The position numbers and the translations under genes are program-made. From contig JAFUTU010000023.1 of the NCBI GenBank assembly GCA_017484095.1, forward strand, positions 16,458-80,457: a stretch of 64,000 bases of DNA. The letters run 5' to 3'. Each line of letters starts with the position of its first letter. The stretch's first letter is position 1. The notes under the pieces were generated by a model. That model saw nothing but the letters and a program-made list of their open reading frames with translations, searched no databases and was not told the DNA's origin. Shown here piece by piece: positions 7,525-16,497 of this stretch. Origin of the DNA: Ruminococcus sp. Its GTDB lineage: Bacteria > Bacillota > Clostridia > Oscillospirales > Ruminococcaceae.

Positions 7525-8550
7525 TTGAATAAGATAGAGCTAGGGTTCAGATTCAAGGGCGTTGAATGCGTTAAGCTTCAGACCGGCAGATATATGTGCG
7601 TTATAGCGCCGAAAATGGGCTGCTCGGTGCTGAGACTCAGAGATGAACGCAACGGCGTTGAGGTGTTCCGCTACAGAGAGGACTGCACTGCCGACAAGAT
7701 AAATGAGGCAAGAGAGATATGGGGCCTGCCTACTCTTTATCTGCCGAACAGGTTCGACAACGGTGTTCTGAGGACCTCGGATGAGCTGTACAGGCTGCCG
7801 ATAAATGAGACGCTTTTTGGAAATTATATCCACGGCTGGGTGCATAAGAGAGAGCACGAGGTAGAATGCTACTCTACAGAGGACGGAAAGTGCGTTCTGG
7901 TGACGTCTTACACCTTCGATGAGAAGGACGAGATGTACAAGTACTTCCCTGTGGATTTCAAGATCAGCTACACGTTCACTCTTTCCGACAAGGAGGGATT
8001 GACGCAAGAGGTGTATCTGACAAGCAACAGTGACAAGGCGCTGCCTGTTTCGATATGTACTCATACCTGCCTGAACGCGCCGCTCAGAGACGGCGGGCAG
8101 GAGGAGTCGATGAGGCTTTGCGTACCGATCGGTGAAAGGTGCGAGCTGGATGACAGGTGCCTGCCGACGCAAAGGCTGCTGCCGCTTGACGACTATGACA
8201 AGGAATACAAAAACGGCACAAAGCTGCCGACACTGAACGATATATCTAACGATATGTACACTGCGAAGATGAACAAGCTCGACGGCAAGGACTTTTACGG
8301 AGCTTATGTTACAGATCTTGACAGCGGAATAAGGGTGTGCAATGAGGTATCGAAGGAGTATAAGTTCTGGAATATGTGGAACGACAAGGGATTTAACGGA
8401 TACTTCTGCCCTGAGCCTATGACGGCGATGATAAATGCGCCGAATCTGTCTCTTGACAGGGAGACGTCGGGCTATACAGAGCTTGTGAAGGGTGAGACCT
8501 TCAAGTGCAGCCAGAGGTTCTTTGTGCTGGCGGCAGACGAAAAATACTGA
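7525..8550 (+). CDS. Aldose 1-epimerase (galactose mutarotase-like)
   Basis: About 341 aa from TTG 7525, chosen because GGAGTG lies six bases upstream; GTG 7516 in the same frame is part of that ribosome site. The sequence fits the galactose mutarotase-like beta-sandwich fold: NRFDNGVL (about 80), a His in NYIHGWVHKREHEV (about 109-122), CTHTCLNAP and CPEPMTAMINAPN in the C-terminal half. Such enzymes interconvert alpha and beta anomers of hexoses. It precedes cellobiose phosphorylase with 82 bases between, including a small AAGC-TTCG-GCTT hairpin, and shares its promoter. A likely job is to equilibrate anomers of the phosphorylase substrate or of the glucose released. Confidence 0.8.
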   Translation: MNKIELGFRFKGVECVKLQTGRYMCVIAPKMGCSVLRLRDERNGVEVFRYREDCTADKINEAREIWGLPTLYLPNRFDNGVLRTSDELYRLPINETLFGNYIHGWVHKREHEVECYSTEDGKCVLVTSYTFDEKDEMYKYFPVDFKISYTFTLSDKEGLTQEVYLTSNSDKALPVSICTHTCLNAPLRDGGQEESMRLCVPIGERCELDDRCLPTQRLLPLDDYDKEYKNGTKLPTLNDISNDMYTAKMNKLDGKDFYGAYVTDLDSGIRVCNEVSKEYKFWNMWNDKGFNGYFCPEPMTAMINAPNLSLDRETSGYTELVKGETFKCSQRFFVLAADEKY

Positions 8551-8632
8551 GTATATAAGCTTCGGCTTAATATAAATGTGGGGTGTCTTACCTCTGACAT
8601 CTAACATCTAAAAGAAAGGTGGTCAATCAACT

Positions 8633-11086
8633 ATGAAGTTTGGTTTTTTCGATGACGTGAACAAGGAATATGTCATCACCAACCCGAGGACTCCGTACCC
8701 GTGGATAAACTATCTCGGAACACAGGAGTTTTTCTCGCTGATCTCAAACACAGCAGGAGGATACAGCTTCTTCAAGGACGCAAGACTGAGGAGGATAACA
8801 AGATACCGTTACAATAACGTGCCTGTTGATATGGGAGGAAGATACTTCTACATCAACGAGGACGGCGACGTATGGAACCCCGGATGGAGCCCTGTAAAGG
8901 CTGAGCTCGACAGCTATTCATGTCGTCACGGTATGGGATATACTATAATCAAGGGCGCAAGAAACGGTCTTGAGGCTGAGGTATCGTTCTTTGTACCTCA
9001 GAACTATAACGGAGAGGTGCAGAAGGTAGTACTGAAGAACACCTCGGACAAGCCGAAGAGCTTTAAGCTGTTCTCGTTCCTTGAGTGGTGTCTGTGGAAC
9101 GCTCAGGACGACGGTGAGAACTTCCAGAGAAACTTCAACACCGGTGAGGTAGAGATCGAGGGCTCGACTATCTTCCACAAGACCGAGTACAAAGAGAGAA
9201 GAGATCATTTTGCATTCTACACCGTAAATGCTGATGTTGTCGGCTATGATACTGACAGAGAGACCTTTATGGGCAGCGTTTACAACGGCTTTGCTAACCC
9301 TGCAACTGTTTTTGAGGGCAAGCCTGCAAATTCTGTTGCTGACGGCTGGTCGCCTGTGGCTTCTCACTGCATAGATGTAAGTCTCGGCGCAGGCGAGGAG
9401 AAGACGCTGGTGTTCATTCTTGGTTATGTTGAGAACGGCGAGAACAAGTGGAACGCTGACGGTTCGATGAACAAGAGCAAGGCTTACGAGATGATAGAGG
9501 CTATGAACAGCGCTGAGAAGGCTGACAAGGCTCTCGCTGAGCTGAAGGCTTCGTGGGAGGCTCTGCTGGCACAGTATCATGTTGAGACTGCCGATGACAA
9601 GCTGAACAGAATGGTAAACATCTGGAATCAGTATCAGTGTATGGTAACATTCAATATGTCAAGGTCTGCTTCTTACTTTGAGAGCGGTATCGGCAGAGGA
9701 ATGGGCTTCCGTGATTCAAACCAGGATCTGCTGGGCTTTGTTCACCAGATACCTGACAGAGCAAGACAGAGGATACTTGACCTTGCGGCTACTCAGTTTG
9801 AGGACGGCGGCTGCTATCACCAGTATCAGCCTCTTACAAAGAAGGGTAACGATGCTATCGGCGGTGACTTCTCCGATGATCCGCTGTGGATGATACTTTC
9901 TACTGCTCAGTACATAAAGGAGACAGGTGACTACTCGATACTTGACGAGCAGGTGCCTTACGATAATGACGAGAGCAAGGCTCAGTCGATGATGCATCAT
10001 CTGAAGATGAGCTTCTGGCACGTAGCTGAGAACGTTGGTCCTCACGGACTGCCGCTTGCAATGAGAGCTGACTGGAACGACTGCATCAACCTGAGCTGTC
10101 ATTCCGATACTCCCGGTGAGAGCTTCCAGACTTACACATCGCCTAAGTACGGTGAGCAGAAGTTTAGCCGTGTGGCTGAGTCGGTGCTCGTGGCTACAAT
10201 GATGGCGTTTGTCGGTCCTGAGTATGTTGCGCTTTGCAAGTACAAGGGTCTTGACGATGAGGCTGAGAAGGCTCAGGCTGAGATCGACAAGATGAACAAG
10301 AACACTATGGAGCACGCTTTCGACGGCGAGTGGTTCCTCAGAGCATATGATGACTTCGGCAAGAAGATGGGCTCTAAGGAGTGCGAGGAAGGTAAGATAT
10401 TCATTGAGCCTCAAGGCTTCGCTGTTATGGCAGGTCTTGGCAAGGAGTCGGGCAAGGATATCCTTACTATGAACAGTGTTAAGAAGTATCTTGATACCAA
10501 GTACGGTCTTGTACTGAACAATCCTGCATTCACAAAGTATTACAAGGAATACGGTGAGATATCGACTTATCCGGGCGGATACAAGGAGAACGCAGGTATA
10601 TTCTGCCACAACAATGCGTGGATAATCTGCGCTGAGGCAGCTATCGGCAGAGGCGATCAGGCGTTTGAGTACTATTCAAAGATAGCTCCTGCTTATCTTG
10701 AGGATATATCCGATCTTCACAGGACAGAGCCTTATGTATATGCTCAGATGATCGCAGGTAAGGACGCTAAGCGTCACGGTGAGGCTAAGAACAGCTGGCT
10801 GACAGGTACTGCTTCATGGAACTTTGTGGCTATATCTCAGTACATACTCGGCTGCATACCTGATTATAACGGACTGAAGATAGATCCTTCTATCCCGCAT
10901 GACTGGGACGGCTTCAATCTGAGAAGAATGTTCAGAGGCAACACCTACAACATCACTATAAAGAACCCCGAGCACGTTTCAAAGGGCGTTAAGAGCGTTG
11001 TTTGCGACGGCGTTAAGGTAAACGGCAATGTTCTGCCTGTATTCGATGCAGGAACAGAGCATGAGGTCGAGGTAATAATGGGTTAA
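8633..11086 (+). CDS. cbp: Cellobiose phosphorylase (GH94)
   Basis: An 817-aa cytoplasmic enzyme, the usual size for GH94 cellobiose phosphorylases, starting at ATG 8633 behind AAAGAAAGG. The opening [20 protein letters not shown], the region [16 protein letters not shown] and the catalytic motif ADWNDCINL, with general-acid Asp483, are characteristic. The reaction is cellobiose plus phosphate to alpha-glucose 1-phosphate plus glucose, which saves one ATP over hydrolysis. This is the central step by which cellulolytic ruminococci use imported cellobiose and fits the GH5 and GH26 enzymes elsewhere in the window. Codon use is strongly biased, suggesting high expression. No cellodextrin transporter adjoins it. 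Confidence 0.95.
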   Translation: MKFGFFDDVNKEYVITNPRTPYPWINYLGTQEFFSLISNTAGGYSFFKDARLRRITRYRYNNVPVDMGGRYFYINEDGDVWNPGWSPVKAELDSYSCRHGMGYTIIKGARNGLEAEVSFFVPQNYNGEVQKVVLKNTSDKPKSFKLFSFLEWCLWNAQDDGENFQRNFNTGEVEIEGSTIFHKTEYKERRDHFAFYTVNADVVGYDTDRETFMGSVYNGFANPATVFEGKPANSVADGWSPVASHCIDVSLGAGEEKTLVFILGYVENGENKWNADGSMNKSKAYEMIEAMNSAEKADKALAELKASWEALLAQYHVETADDKLNRMVNIWNQYQCMVTFNMSRSASYFESGIGRGMGFRDSNQDLLGFVHQIPDRARQRILDLAATQFEDGGCYHQYQPLTKKGNDAIGGDFSDDPLWMILSTAQYIKETGDYSILDEQVPYDNDESKAQSMMHHLKMSFWHVAENVGPHGLPLAMRADWNDCINLSCHSDTPGESFQTYTSPKYGEQKFSRVAESVLVATMMAFVGPEYVALCKYKGLDDEAEKAQAEIDKMNKNTMEHAFDGEWFLRAYDDFGKKMGSKECEEGKIFIEPQGFAVMAGLGKESGKDILTMNSVKKYLDTKYGLVLNNPAFTKYYKEYGEISTYPGGYKENAGIFCHNNAWIICAEAAIGRGDQAFEYYSKIAPAYLEDISDLHRTEPYVYAQMIAGKDAKRHGEAKNSWLTGTASWNFVAISQYILGCIPDYNGLKIDPSIPHDWDGFNLRRMFRGNTYNITIKNPEHVSKGVKSVVCDGVKVNGNVLPVFDAGTEHEVEVIMG

Positions 11087-11167
11087 CAGCCGCACCTCAA
11101 TTCTGTTGGTACACAGGTCGGCACAAGGGCCGACACCAATATATTGTTTGAAAGGCAGGTCTTGATC

Positions 11168-11545
11168 ATGGGAAAATTCGTTGTTAAGAAAACAAACACA
11201 GGTTTCACCTGGGCTCTTAAAGCAGGTAACGGCGAGGTCATCGCTGTTGGCGGCGAGGTGTTCAGCTCGCTTGCAAGCGCTAAGAACGGCTGCGCAAGTG
11301 TTGCTAAGAATGCGCCTGCGGCTGATATTGAGGATCAGACCGCTGAGGGCTTCGAGCAGAAAAAATGCCCGAAGTTTGAGATATATACTGACAAGAAGGG
11401 TGAGACTCGTTTCCGCCTTAAAGCTACTAACGGTCAGGTCATAGCTGCCAGCGAGGGATATTCCTCAAAGGCTGCCTGCAAGAACGGCATAGAGAGCGTT
11501 AAGAAAAATGCTCCCGATGCTGAGGTAACTGAGGCTGAGGGCTGA
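11168..11545 (+). CDS. YegP family protein with two DUF1508 repeats
   Basis: A 125-aa protein starting at ATG 11168 (GGCAGG upstream); a longer frame exists but has no ribosome site. Two DUF1508 repeats are visible: FVVKKTNTGFTWALKAGNGE (about 4-23) with SSLASAKNGCASVAKNA, and FEIYTDKKGETRFRLKATNG (about 67-86) with SSKAACKNGIESVKKNA. Each repeat ends in the family's K-NGI-SV-KNA helix. The function is unknown; E. coli YegP is the best known relative. A GTCGGC/GCCGAC hairpin lies in the gap behind cellobiose phosphorylase at 11118-11135, and a strong terminator follows the stop. Confidence 0.88.
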   Translation: MGKFVVKKTNTGFTWALKAGNGEVIAVGGEVFSSLASAKNGCASVAKNAPAADIEDQTAEGFEQKKCPKFEIYTDKKGETRFRLKATNGQVIAASEGYSSKAACKNGIESVKKNAPDAEVTEAEG

Positions 11546-11565
11546 TACAAGCAAATAAAATGAGT

Positions 11566-11597
11566 GCTTCTGCCGATAAAAGGCAGAAGCATTTTTT
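11566..11597. terminator. Terminator shared by the YegP-like gene and spoVG
   Basis: GCTTCTGCC, a seven-base loop and GGCAGAAGC form a perfect nine-bp stem followed by ATTTTTTATT on the plus strand. The spoVG stop on the minus strand lies at 11596-11598, so the same hairpin (followed by ACTCATTTTATTTG on that strand) probably ends both converging transcripts. Confidence 0.9.
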
Positions 11598-11886
11598 ATT
11601 GCAGCCCGATATCTGTTTCGGCTGCACGACGGTCAAGCTCTCTGGAATAAGCGTCAAGGATATCGTCTTCGAGCTCACGGCGGAATTGCTTTGTCATCGG
11701 GTGGACGATATCACGGAACATTCCGCTGTCATCACGTCTGCTGGGCATGGCGACAAAAAGTCTGTCTGAGCCCTGAACTATCTTGATATCGTGGACTGCG
11801 AACATATCGTCAAAGGTTACGCTGACTATGCCTTTTAAGCGCTGCTCATCGAGGAGCTTTCTTATCTTGATCTCGGTAACTGTCAT
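11596..11886 (-). CDS. spoVG: SpoVG family RNA/DNA-binding regulator
   Basis: A 96-aa protein of standard SpoVG length with the family signature TVTEIKIRKL, then KGIVSVTFDDMFAVHDIKIVQG, LFVAMPSRRDDSGMFRDIVHPM. A strong GAAAGGAG lies nine bases before the ATG. SpoVG binds nucleic acids and controls septation, sporulation and capsule or envelope genes in Firmicutes. It is read away from murC, with 250 bases between the two starts, which places a pleiotropic envelope regulator next to a peptidoglycan gene. No sigma-H type promoter could be recognised with confidence. Its ribosome site is complementary over 11 bases to the predicted small RNA at 6618-6728. Confidence 0.95.
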   Translation of the reverse strand: MTVTEIKIRKLLDEQRLKGIVSVTFDDMFAVHDIKIVQGSDRLFVAMPSRRDDSGMFRDIVHPMTKQFRRELEDDILDAYSRELDRRAAETDIGLQ

Positions 11887-11975
11887 TATGATGTCTCCTT
11901 TCGGTTGCCTATGTTATGAATATTGCCGTTATATCGGATTTTATTCAGTTATTGTGAAAGTTTCGCTCAGATGCC

Positions 11976-12004
11976 TTTACAATTTTAAGATTATGTGATA
12001 TAAG
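11976..12004 (+). promoter_or_regulatory. Upstream copy of the murC promoter
   Basis: TTTACA and TATAAG are 17 bases apart. The stretch CTTTACA...AAGATTATGTGATATA is nearly the same as the stretch at 12068-12097, 93 bases downstream, including the spacer; this points to duplication of the promoter and not to chance. Confidence 0.55.
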
Positions 12005-12068
12005 TGCTCGCCGCACGGCTGGACATCGCGCATAAAACTGAATGATAATATTTTTTTGCACGCTCGGC

Positions 12069-12097
12069 TTTACATTTCAGAGATTATGTGATATACT
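12069..12097 (+). promoter_or_regulatory. Proximal murC-lexA promoter
   Basis: TTTACA at 12069-12074 and TATACT at 12092-12097 are 17 bases apart, 40 bases before the murC start codon. It is the downstream member of a duplicated pair. No Firmicute LexA box (CGAAC-N4-GTTCG) was found around it, although lexA is in the operon. Confidence 0.75.
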
Positions 12098-12136
12098 ATA
12101 ATAGATTAATTGTATTTTCAAGAAAGGGCGATAATT

Positions 12137-13570
12137 TTGATAACTAATGAGCAGATAAGCAATATCAAGCACGTTCATTTTATAGGTATAGGCGGTTCGG
12201 GAATGTACCCCATAGCACAGATATTCCATTCAAAGGGATATTATATTACAGGATCTGACAATAATGAGACTGACACTTTGCAGGCTGTAAGAAATATGGG
12301 GATAGAGGTCTACCTCGGGCAGAGAGCCGAGAACATCGGTGATGCTGACCTTATTATTTACACGGCTGCGATAATGGCTGATAACCCCGAGCTTATCGCG
12401 GCAAAGGAAAGCGGCGCTCTCTGCTGCGAAAGGGCAGAGATACTGGGGCTTGTTACAAGCTGGTATGAGAATGCGCTCTGCGTTTGCGGAACTCACGGAA
12501 AGACAACGGCATCCTCGATGCTGACACAGATATTTGTTGATGAGGGCAGGGATATCTCCTGCGTGATAGGCGGAAAGCTGCCCAGCATCAAAGGTTCGGG
12601 GCTTGCAGGCAAGGGCGACACTATGGTCTGTGAGGCGTGTGAGTTTGAGGATCATTTCCTGAAGCTTTATCCCGATGCGGCAATAATACTGAACGTTGAT
12701 GCGGATCATCTTGAATATTTCAAGACACTTGACAATATCATAAAAAGCTTCCGCACCTTTGCTGATATGGCGACAAGTGCAGTTATATACAACGGCGATG
12801 ATCGGAACACCGTCAAGGCTGTGACAGGTGTTGAGGGTAAGGCGATGATAACGTTCGGCTTTGGTGAGGCGAACGATTACCGCGCCGAAATAAAGAGCAA
12901 AAAGGGTCTTGTGACGACATTTGATGTGTATTACAGAGGAGAGTTCGTAAGGACACTGAGGATACACGTTCCGGGTGAGCACAATGTGCTCAATGCGCTT
13001 GCAGCGGTGGCTGCGGCGAGGTATTCGGGAGTTAACTGGGAGCCGATAGAAAATGGTCTCGATAACTTCTTCGGAGCGATAAGACGTTTCCAGAAGATCG
13101 ACGAGGTGGACGGCATAACGATAGTTGATGACTACGGTCATCACCCTGCGGAGATAGCCTGCACTCTCAAGGCGGCAAAGGGACTTGATTTCAACAGAGT
13201 TTGGGTAGTGTTCCAGCCGTTTACGTATACGAGAACGAAGCTGCTTATGGACGATTTTGCCAGAGCGCTGGAAATAGCGGACATCGCGGTGATAACGGAT
13301 ATTATGGGAAGCCGTGAGAAGAATACTGTTGGGGTATACACCGAGATGCTGGGCGAAAAGACGAAGAACGCAAAATGGTTCTTTACCGAGCACGAGGTAG
13401 TTGACAGGCAGAGCTCTGAGCAGAAGGAATACAATTTCAAGCAGTGCGCTGAATATATCACTGAGAATGCCCGTGAGGGAGATCTTGTGATAACTACGGG
13501 CTGCGGTGATGTTTACAAGCTGGCAAGGATACTGGCGCAGATGCTGCGTGACAAGCAGAAAGGAAATTGA
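12137..13570 (+). CDS. murC: UDP-N-acetylmuramate--L-alanine ligase
   Basis: About 477 aa from TTG 12137, preferred because AGAAAGGG sits eight bases upstream; a TTG at 12110 in frame is within the promoter leader. MurC features are clear: HFIGIGGSGMYPIAQ at the N terminus, the ATP site CVCGTHGKTTASSML, CEFEDHFLKLYP, the DADHLEYF segment, HNVLNALAA and VDDYGHHPAEI. It adds L-alanine to UDP-MurNAc in the cytoplasm, the first amino acid of the peptidoglycan stem. lexA starts two bases after its stop, so the pair is one operon. Confidence 0.96.
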   Translation: MITNEQISNIKHVHFIGIGGSGMYPIAQIFHSKGYYITGSDNNETDTLQAVRNMGIEVYLGQRAENIGDADLIIYTAAIMADNPELIAAKESGALCCERAEILGLVTSWYENALCVCGTHGKTTASSMLTQIFVDEGRDISCVIGGKLPSIKGSGLAGKGDTMVCEACEFEDHFLKLYPDAAIILNVDADHLEYFKTLDNIIKSFRTFADMATSAVIYNGDDRNTVKAVTGVEGKAMITFGFGEANDYRAEIKSKKGLVTTFDVYYRGEFVRTLRIHVPGEHNVLNALAAVAAARYSGVNWEPIENGLDNFFGAIRRFQKIDEVDGITIVDDYGHHPAEIACTLKAAKGLDFNRVWVVFQPFTYTRTKLLMDDFARALEIADIAVITDIMGSREKNTVGVYTEMLGEKTKNAKWFFTEHEVVDRQSSEQKEYNFKQCAEYITENAREGDLVITTGCGDVYKLARILAQMLRDKQKGN

Positions 13571-13571
13571 T

Positions 13572-14159
13572 ATGAAGCTTACCGATAATGAGCGGAAGGT
13601 GTTTGAATTTATAAAAGAAAGACTGGAGGAGGGATATCCTCCGACGGTGAGAGAGATCTGTGAAAGGTTCGGGTTCAGGTCTACGTCTACGGCACACAGG
13701 TATATAAATCTGCTTGCCGACAAGGGACTGCTTGAAAAAGGCGAAAAGCAGAACCGTGCGATCAGGCTTTCGGGCGGAAACGGAATGAAGGTGCCGCTGG
13801 TGGGAACTGTTGCGGCAGGTACGCCTATCACCGCTATCGAGGATATAACGGATTATATAAGCTTCCAGCCCGATAAGCATTATCAGGGGCAGCTTTTTGC
13901 GCTCAAGGTCAAGGGAGAGTCGATGATAAATGCGGCTATTCTTGACGGAGATACGGTAATTATCGAGCAGGGGCGCGTTGCAGAGAACGGAGATATCGTG
14001 TGTGCGCTGGTGGATAACGAATCGGCAACGATAAAGACGTTTTACAAAGAGAACGGCCGTTACAGGCTTCAGCCTGAGAACGATACTATGGAGCCGATCA
14101 TCGTTGACGAGGTGACTATACTCGGCAAGGTGGTGGCAGTGATGAGGTATCTTGACTGA
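13572..14159 (+). CDS. lexA: LexA SOS repressor
   Basis: A 195-aa protein from ATG 13572 behind AGAAAGGAAA. The N-terminal winged helix (about 1-65: GYPPTVREICERFGFRSTST) binds DNA. The C-terminal peptidase S24 domain has the self-cleavage site Ala82-Gly83 in TVAAGTPI, the serine nucleophile Ser117 in KGESMINA and Lys155 in SATIKTF. RecA-stimulated self-cleavage relieves repression of DNA repair genes. It is co-transcribed with murC with essentially no gap, which is not the usual place for lexA. No LexA box is seen at the operon promoter, so autoregulation is not evident. Confidence 0.95.
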   Translation: MKLTDNERKVFEFIKERLEEGYPPTVREICERFGFRSTSTAHRYINLLADKGLLEKGEKQNRAIRLSGGNGMKVPLVGTVAAGTPITAIEDITDYISFQPDKHYQGQLFALKVKGESMINAAILDGDTVIIEQGRVAENGDIVCALVDNESATIKTFYKENGRYRLQPENDTMEPIIVDEVTILGKVVAVMRYLD

Positions 14160-14228
14160 CGGGCAGAGGGAAGCAGATAAAAGCAAAAACAGAGACAACA
14201 AAACCATGAGTAAAGAGGAAAGATAAAA

Positions 14229-14960
14229 ATGGCAGAATATTGTACATACTGCGGTATGCAGCTGGAGGAGGGCGCTAAGCTCTGCACGGGCTGCGGCAGG
14301 ATAGTTGGGATAGAAAATGCCTCGGGAGGGGCAGCGCGGTATACTCAGAGGAGCACACAGGCGCCAAGAAGAGTTTATGAGCACCCTGCAAGGGCGCAGA
14401 GGCAGCCGACACAGGCACAGCGCCCTGTAAGACAGCGTCCTGTGCAGCAGAGACCGCCTCAGCAGAGAATGCAGGCGCATAGCCCGACAACTCAGAGAGC
14501 GCCGAGGCAGATGCCTGAGGAGCGTGCTGTAAGGCACAAAAAGCAGAGAAAAAGCTCAAAGACAAAAACAATGATAAAAAAGACGGTGCTGACTGTGGTG
14601 ATAGCAGGAGCTGTTATCGCGGCGGTATATTTTGTGCTGGCTTTTGTGAATATAACGCTCATAAAGCATTCGGGCTACGATTTTGATGTGCCGATGGAGC
14701 TTGAGCAGGATAACTATGGAGATGCGGTAGATGTATACTTCGAGGAGGGCAGCTGGAGCTTTAACCTGTTTACGTTTACGGTATCGTATGAGGGTGAGGC
14801 ACACAACGGAGACAAGTACGAGATGAGCTTCGGGAATGAGGACGGAGAGACCGTTGTTACAGAGCTCAGAGTTAACGGGAAAAAGATCAGGAAAAAAGAC
14901 ATTATGACCCTTTATATCATGGGAATGTTCAATTCAGTAGAGATAAAAACTGACAAATAA
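14229..14960 (+). CDS. Zinc-ribbon membrane protein, function unknown
   Basis: A 243-aa protein. Residues 1-25 form a zinc ribbon with Cys5, Cys8, Cys19 and Cys22. Residues 30-110 are a disordered Arg/Gln/Pro-rich linker (repeats such as RPVRQRPVQQRPPQQR) ending in a lysine-rich patch. One membrane helix at about 117-137 leads to an extracytoplasmic domain of about 100 residues with alternating beta strands. The topology puts the zinc ribbon in the cytoplasm. The role is unknown. It follows lexA by 69 bases and precedes the GH43 gene by 12, so it may belong to that transcript. A protein with related N-terminal build, fused to a protease, lies at 49427. Confidence 0.75.
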   Translation: MAEYCTYCGMQLEEGAKLCTGCGRIVGIENASGGAARYTQRSTQAPRRVYEHPARAQRQPTQAQRPVRQRPVQQRPPQQRMQAHSPTTQRAPRQMPEERAVRHKKQRKSSKTKTMIKKTVLTVVIAGAVIAAVYFVLAFVNITLIKHSGYDFDVPMELEQDNYGDAVDVYFEEGSWSFNLFTFTVSYEGEAHNGDKYEMSFGNEDGETVVTELRVNGKKIRKKDIMTLYIMGMFNSVEIKTDK

Positions 14961-14972
14961 AGGAGAAAAAAC

Positions 14973-16466
14973 ATGAAAAAGCAGGCTTTTAACCCTTATC
15001 TGCCGATAGATGAATATGTGCCTGACGGTGAGCCCCATGTTTTCGGGGACAGGGTATATGTTTACGGCTCTCATGACAAGGAGGGCGGAGAGACCTTCTG
15101 TATGCTGGATTATGTAACGTATTCGGCAGCTGTTGATGACCTTGCCGACTGGAGATACGAGGGTGTTATATACAAGGCGGAGCAGGACCCCGACTATGGG
15201 AACAGGGATTATATGTATGCTCCAGACTGTGTTCAGGGAAATGATGGAAAATACTACCTGTACTATGCGATGTCGGGAAAGGACGGAGTAGGAGGATACT
15301 TCGGGCCGATAAGCGTGGCTGTGAGCGACAGCCCCGCGGGAAAGTTTGAATACCTTGGGTATGTAAGAAATGCTGACGGCTCACCGATGCTTGACTATGT
15401 ATGCTTTGACCCTGCGGTCATCAATGATAACGGCGCGATAAGGCTCTATTACGGAACACAGTACGGCTTTGAAGAGCAGGACGGAGCTATGGAAAGCAAA
15501 TGGTTCGTGGAGACGGAATGCTCAATGTTCAACAAAAAGGCTGATGAGATACTCGAAATGGCTGAGAAGGACAGCGTTATGGGACCTGTTACGGTCGAGC
15601 TCGGGGACGATATGCTGACCGTAAAAAGCAAGCCGAGACACGTTATACCTTACAAGGTAAAGGGGACTGACTTTGAGGAGCACCCGTTCTTTGAAGGAAG
15701 CTCGATAAGAAAGGTCGGAGAGAAATACTATTTTGTATATTCATCACAGCTCAACCATGAGCTTTGCTATGCGGTGAGCGACAAGCCTGACAGAGATTTT
15801 AAGTTCGGCGGTACGATAGTTTCAAACGGTGATGTAGGGCTCAACGGCAGAAAAGCTGAGGACAGGCTCAACATGACAGGTACAACGCACGGAAGCATCG
15901 AACAGATAAACGGCGAGTGGTATGTATTTTATCACAGGCTGACGCATAAGTCAGACTACAGCAGACAGGGCTGTGCCGAGAAGATAAAGATTGAGGCTGA
16001 CGGAAGCATAAAGCAGGCAGAGATAACATCGTGCGGACTTAACGGCGGTGCGCTGAGAGCAGAGGGTGGATACCCTGCGGTGATAGCCTGCATTATCACG
16101 AACGGACATATGCCTCATGGAACGAACAAGAGACTTGAGGAAAGATTTCCGAATGTGAACCATGCGGAGTATGACGGCAGGACTGAACGCTTTATCGATG
16201 AGATATCTGACGGGACAGTTATAGGGTTCAGGTATTTCTCTTTCAACAGTAACACAAAGATCACGCTGACAGTGGATTCTGACAGCGAGGGCGTTTTTGA
16301 AGTGATGCAGGAGCTTGACGGCGAGACATCAGGCAGGGTAAGCATCACGACGACAAAAGGCTTTGAAGAGTTCACTGCTGATGTGAGCTTCAAAGACGGC
16401 GACAGAGCTCTTTTCCTTAAATACAGGGGCGAGGGTGAGGTCAGACTGAAAAACATATCATTCTGA
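14973..16466 (+). CDS. Family 43 glycoside hydrolase, intracellular
   Basis: A 497-aa protein with no signal peptide, starting at ATG 14973 behind AAAGGAG. The GH43 five-blade propeller is marked by VPDGEPHVFGDRVYVYGSHD with the catalytic base Asp (about residue 14), CFDPAVINDNG with the pKa-tuning Asp (about 149), and FFEGSSIRKVGEKYYFVYSS with the acid Glu (about 236). The last 130 residues look like a beta-sandwich binding domain. GH43 enzymes remove arabinose or xylose from plant hemicellulose oligosaccharides; the exact activity cannot be told. A cytoplasmic location implies action on imported oligosaccharides. Confidence 0.88.
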   Translation: MKKQAFNPYLPIDEYVPDGEPHVFGDRVYVYGSHDKEGGETFCMLDYVTYSAAVDDLADWRYEGVIYKAEQDPDYGNRDYMYAPDCVQGNDGKYYLYYAMSGKDGVGGYFGPISVAVSDSPAGKFEYLGYVRNADGSPMLDYVCFDPAVINDNGAIRLYYGTQYGFEEQDGAMESKWFVETECSMFNKKADEILEMAEKDSVMGPVTVELGDDMLTVKSKPRHVIPYKVKGTDFEEHPFFEGSSIRKVGEKYYFVYSSQLNHELCYAVSDKPDRDFKFGGTIVSNGDVGLNGRKAEDRLNMTGTTHGSIEQINGEWYVFYHRLTHKSDYSRQGCAEKIKIEADGSIKQAEITSCGLNGGALRAEGGYPAVIACIITNGHMPHGTNKRLEERFPNVNHAEYDGRTERFIDEISDGTVIGFRYFSFNSNTKITLTVDSDSEGVFEVMQELDGETSGRVSITTTKGFEEFTADVSFKDGDRALFLKYRGEGEVRLKNISF

Positions 16467-16497
16467 CATTTAGATTATTCAAAGGGGCAAATTTCCA

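Noticed and set aside
7540..8607. A 355-codon open frame opposite the aldose epimerase
   Set aside because: Low-complexity Arg/Val/Leu composition typical of an antisense shadow; the plus-strand gene has clear family motifs.
12000..12136. LexA box at the murC-lexA promoter
   Set aside because: No CGAAC-N4-GTTCG or near match was found in the region.
12230..13831. A 533-codon open frame on the minus strand opposite murC and lexA
   Set aside because: It has no ribosome site or recognisable domain, and murC and lexA on the plus strand are certain. Long antisense frames arise from the codon bias of this genome.
13494..14537. A 347-codon minus-strand frame opposite lexA and the zinc-ribbon gene
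   Set aside because: Composition is that of a shadow frame and it crosses two real genes and a gap with no start signal.
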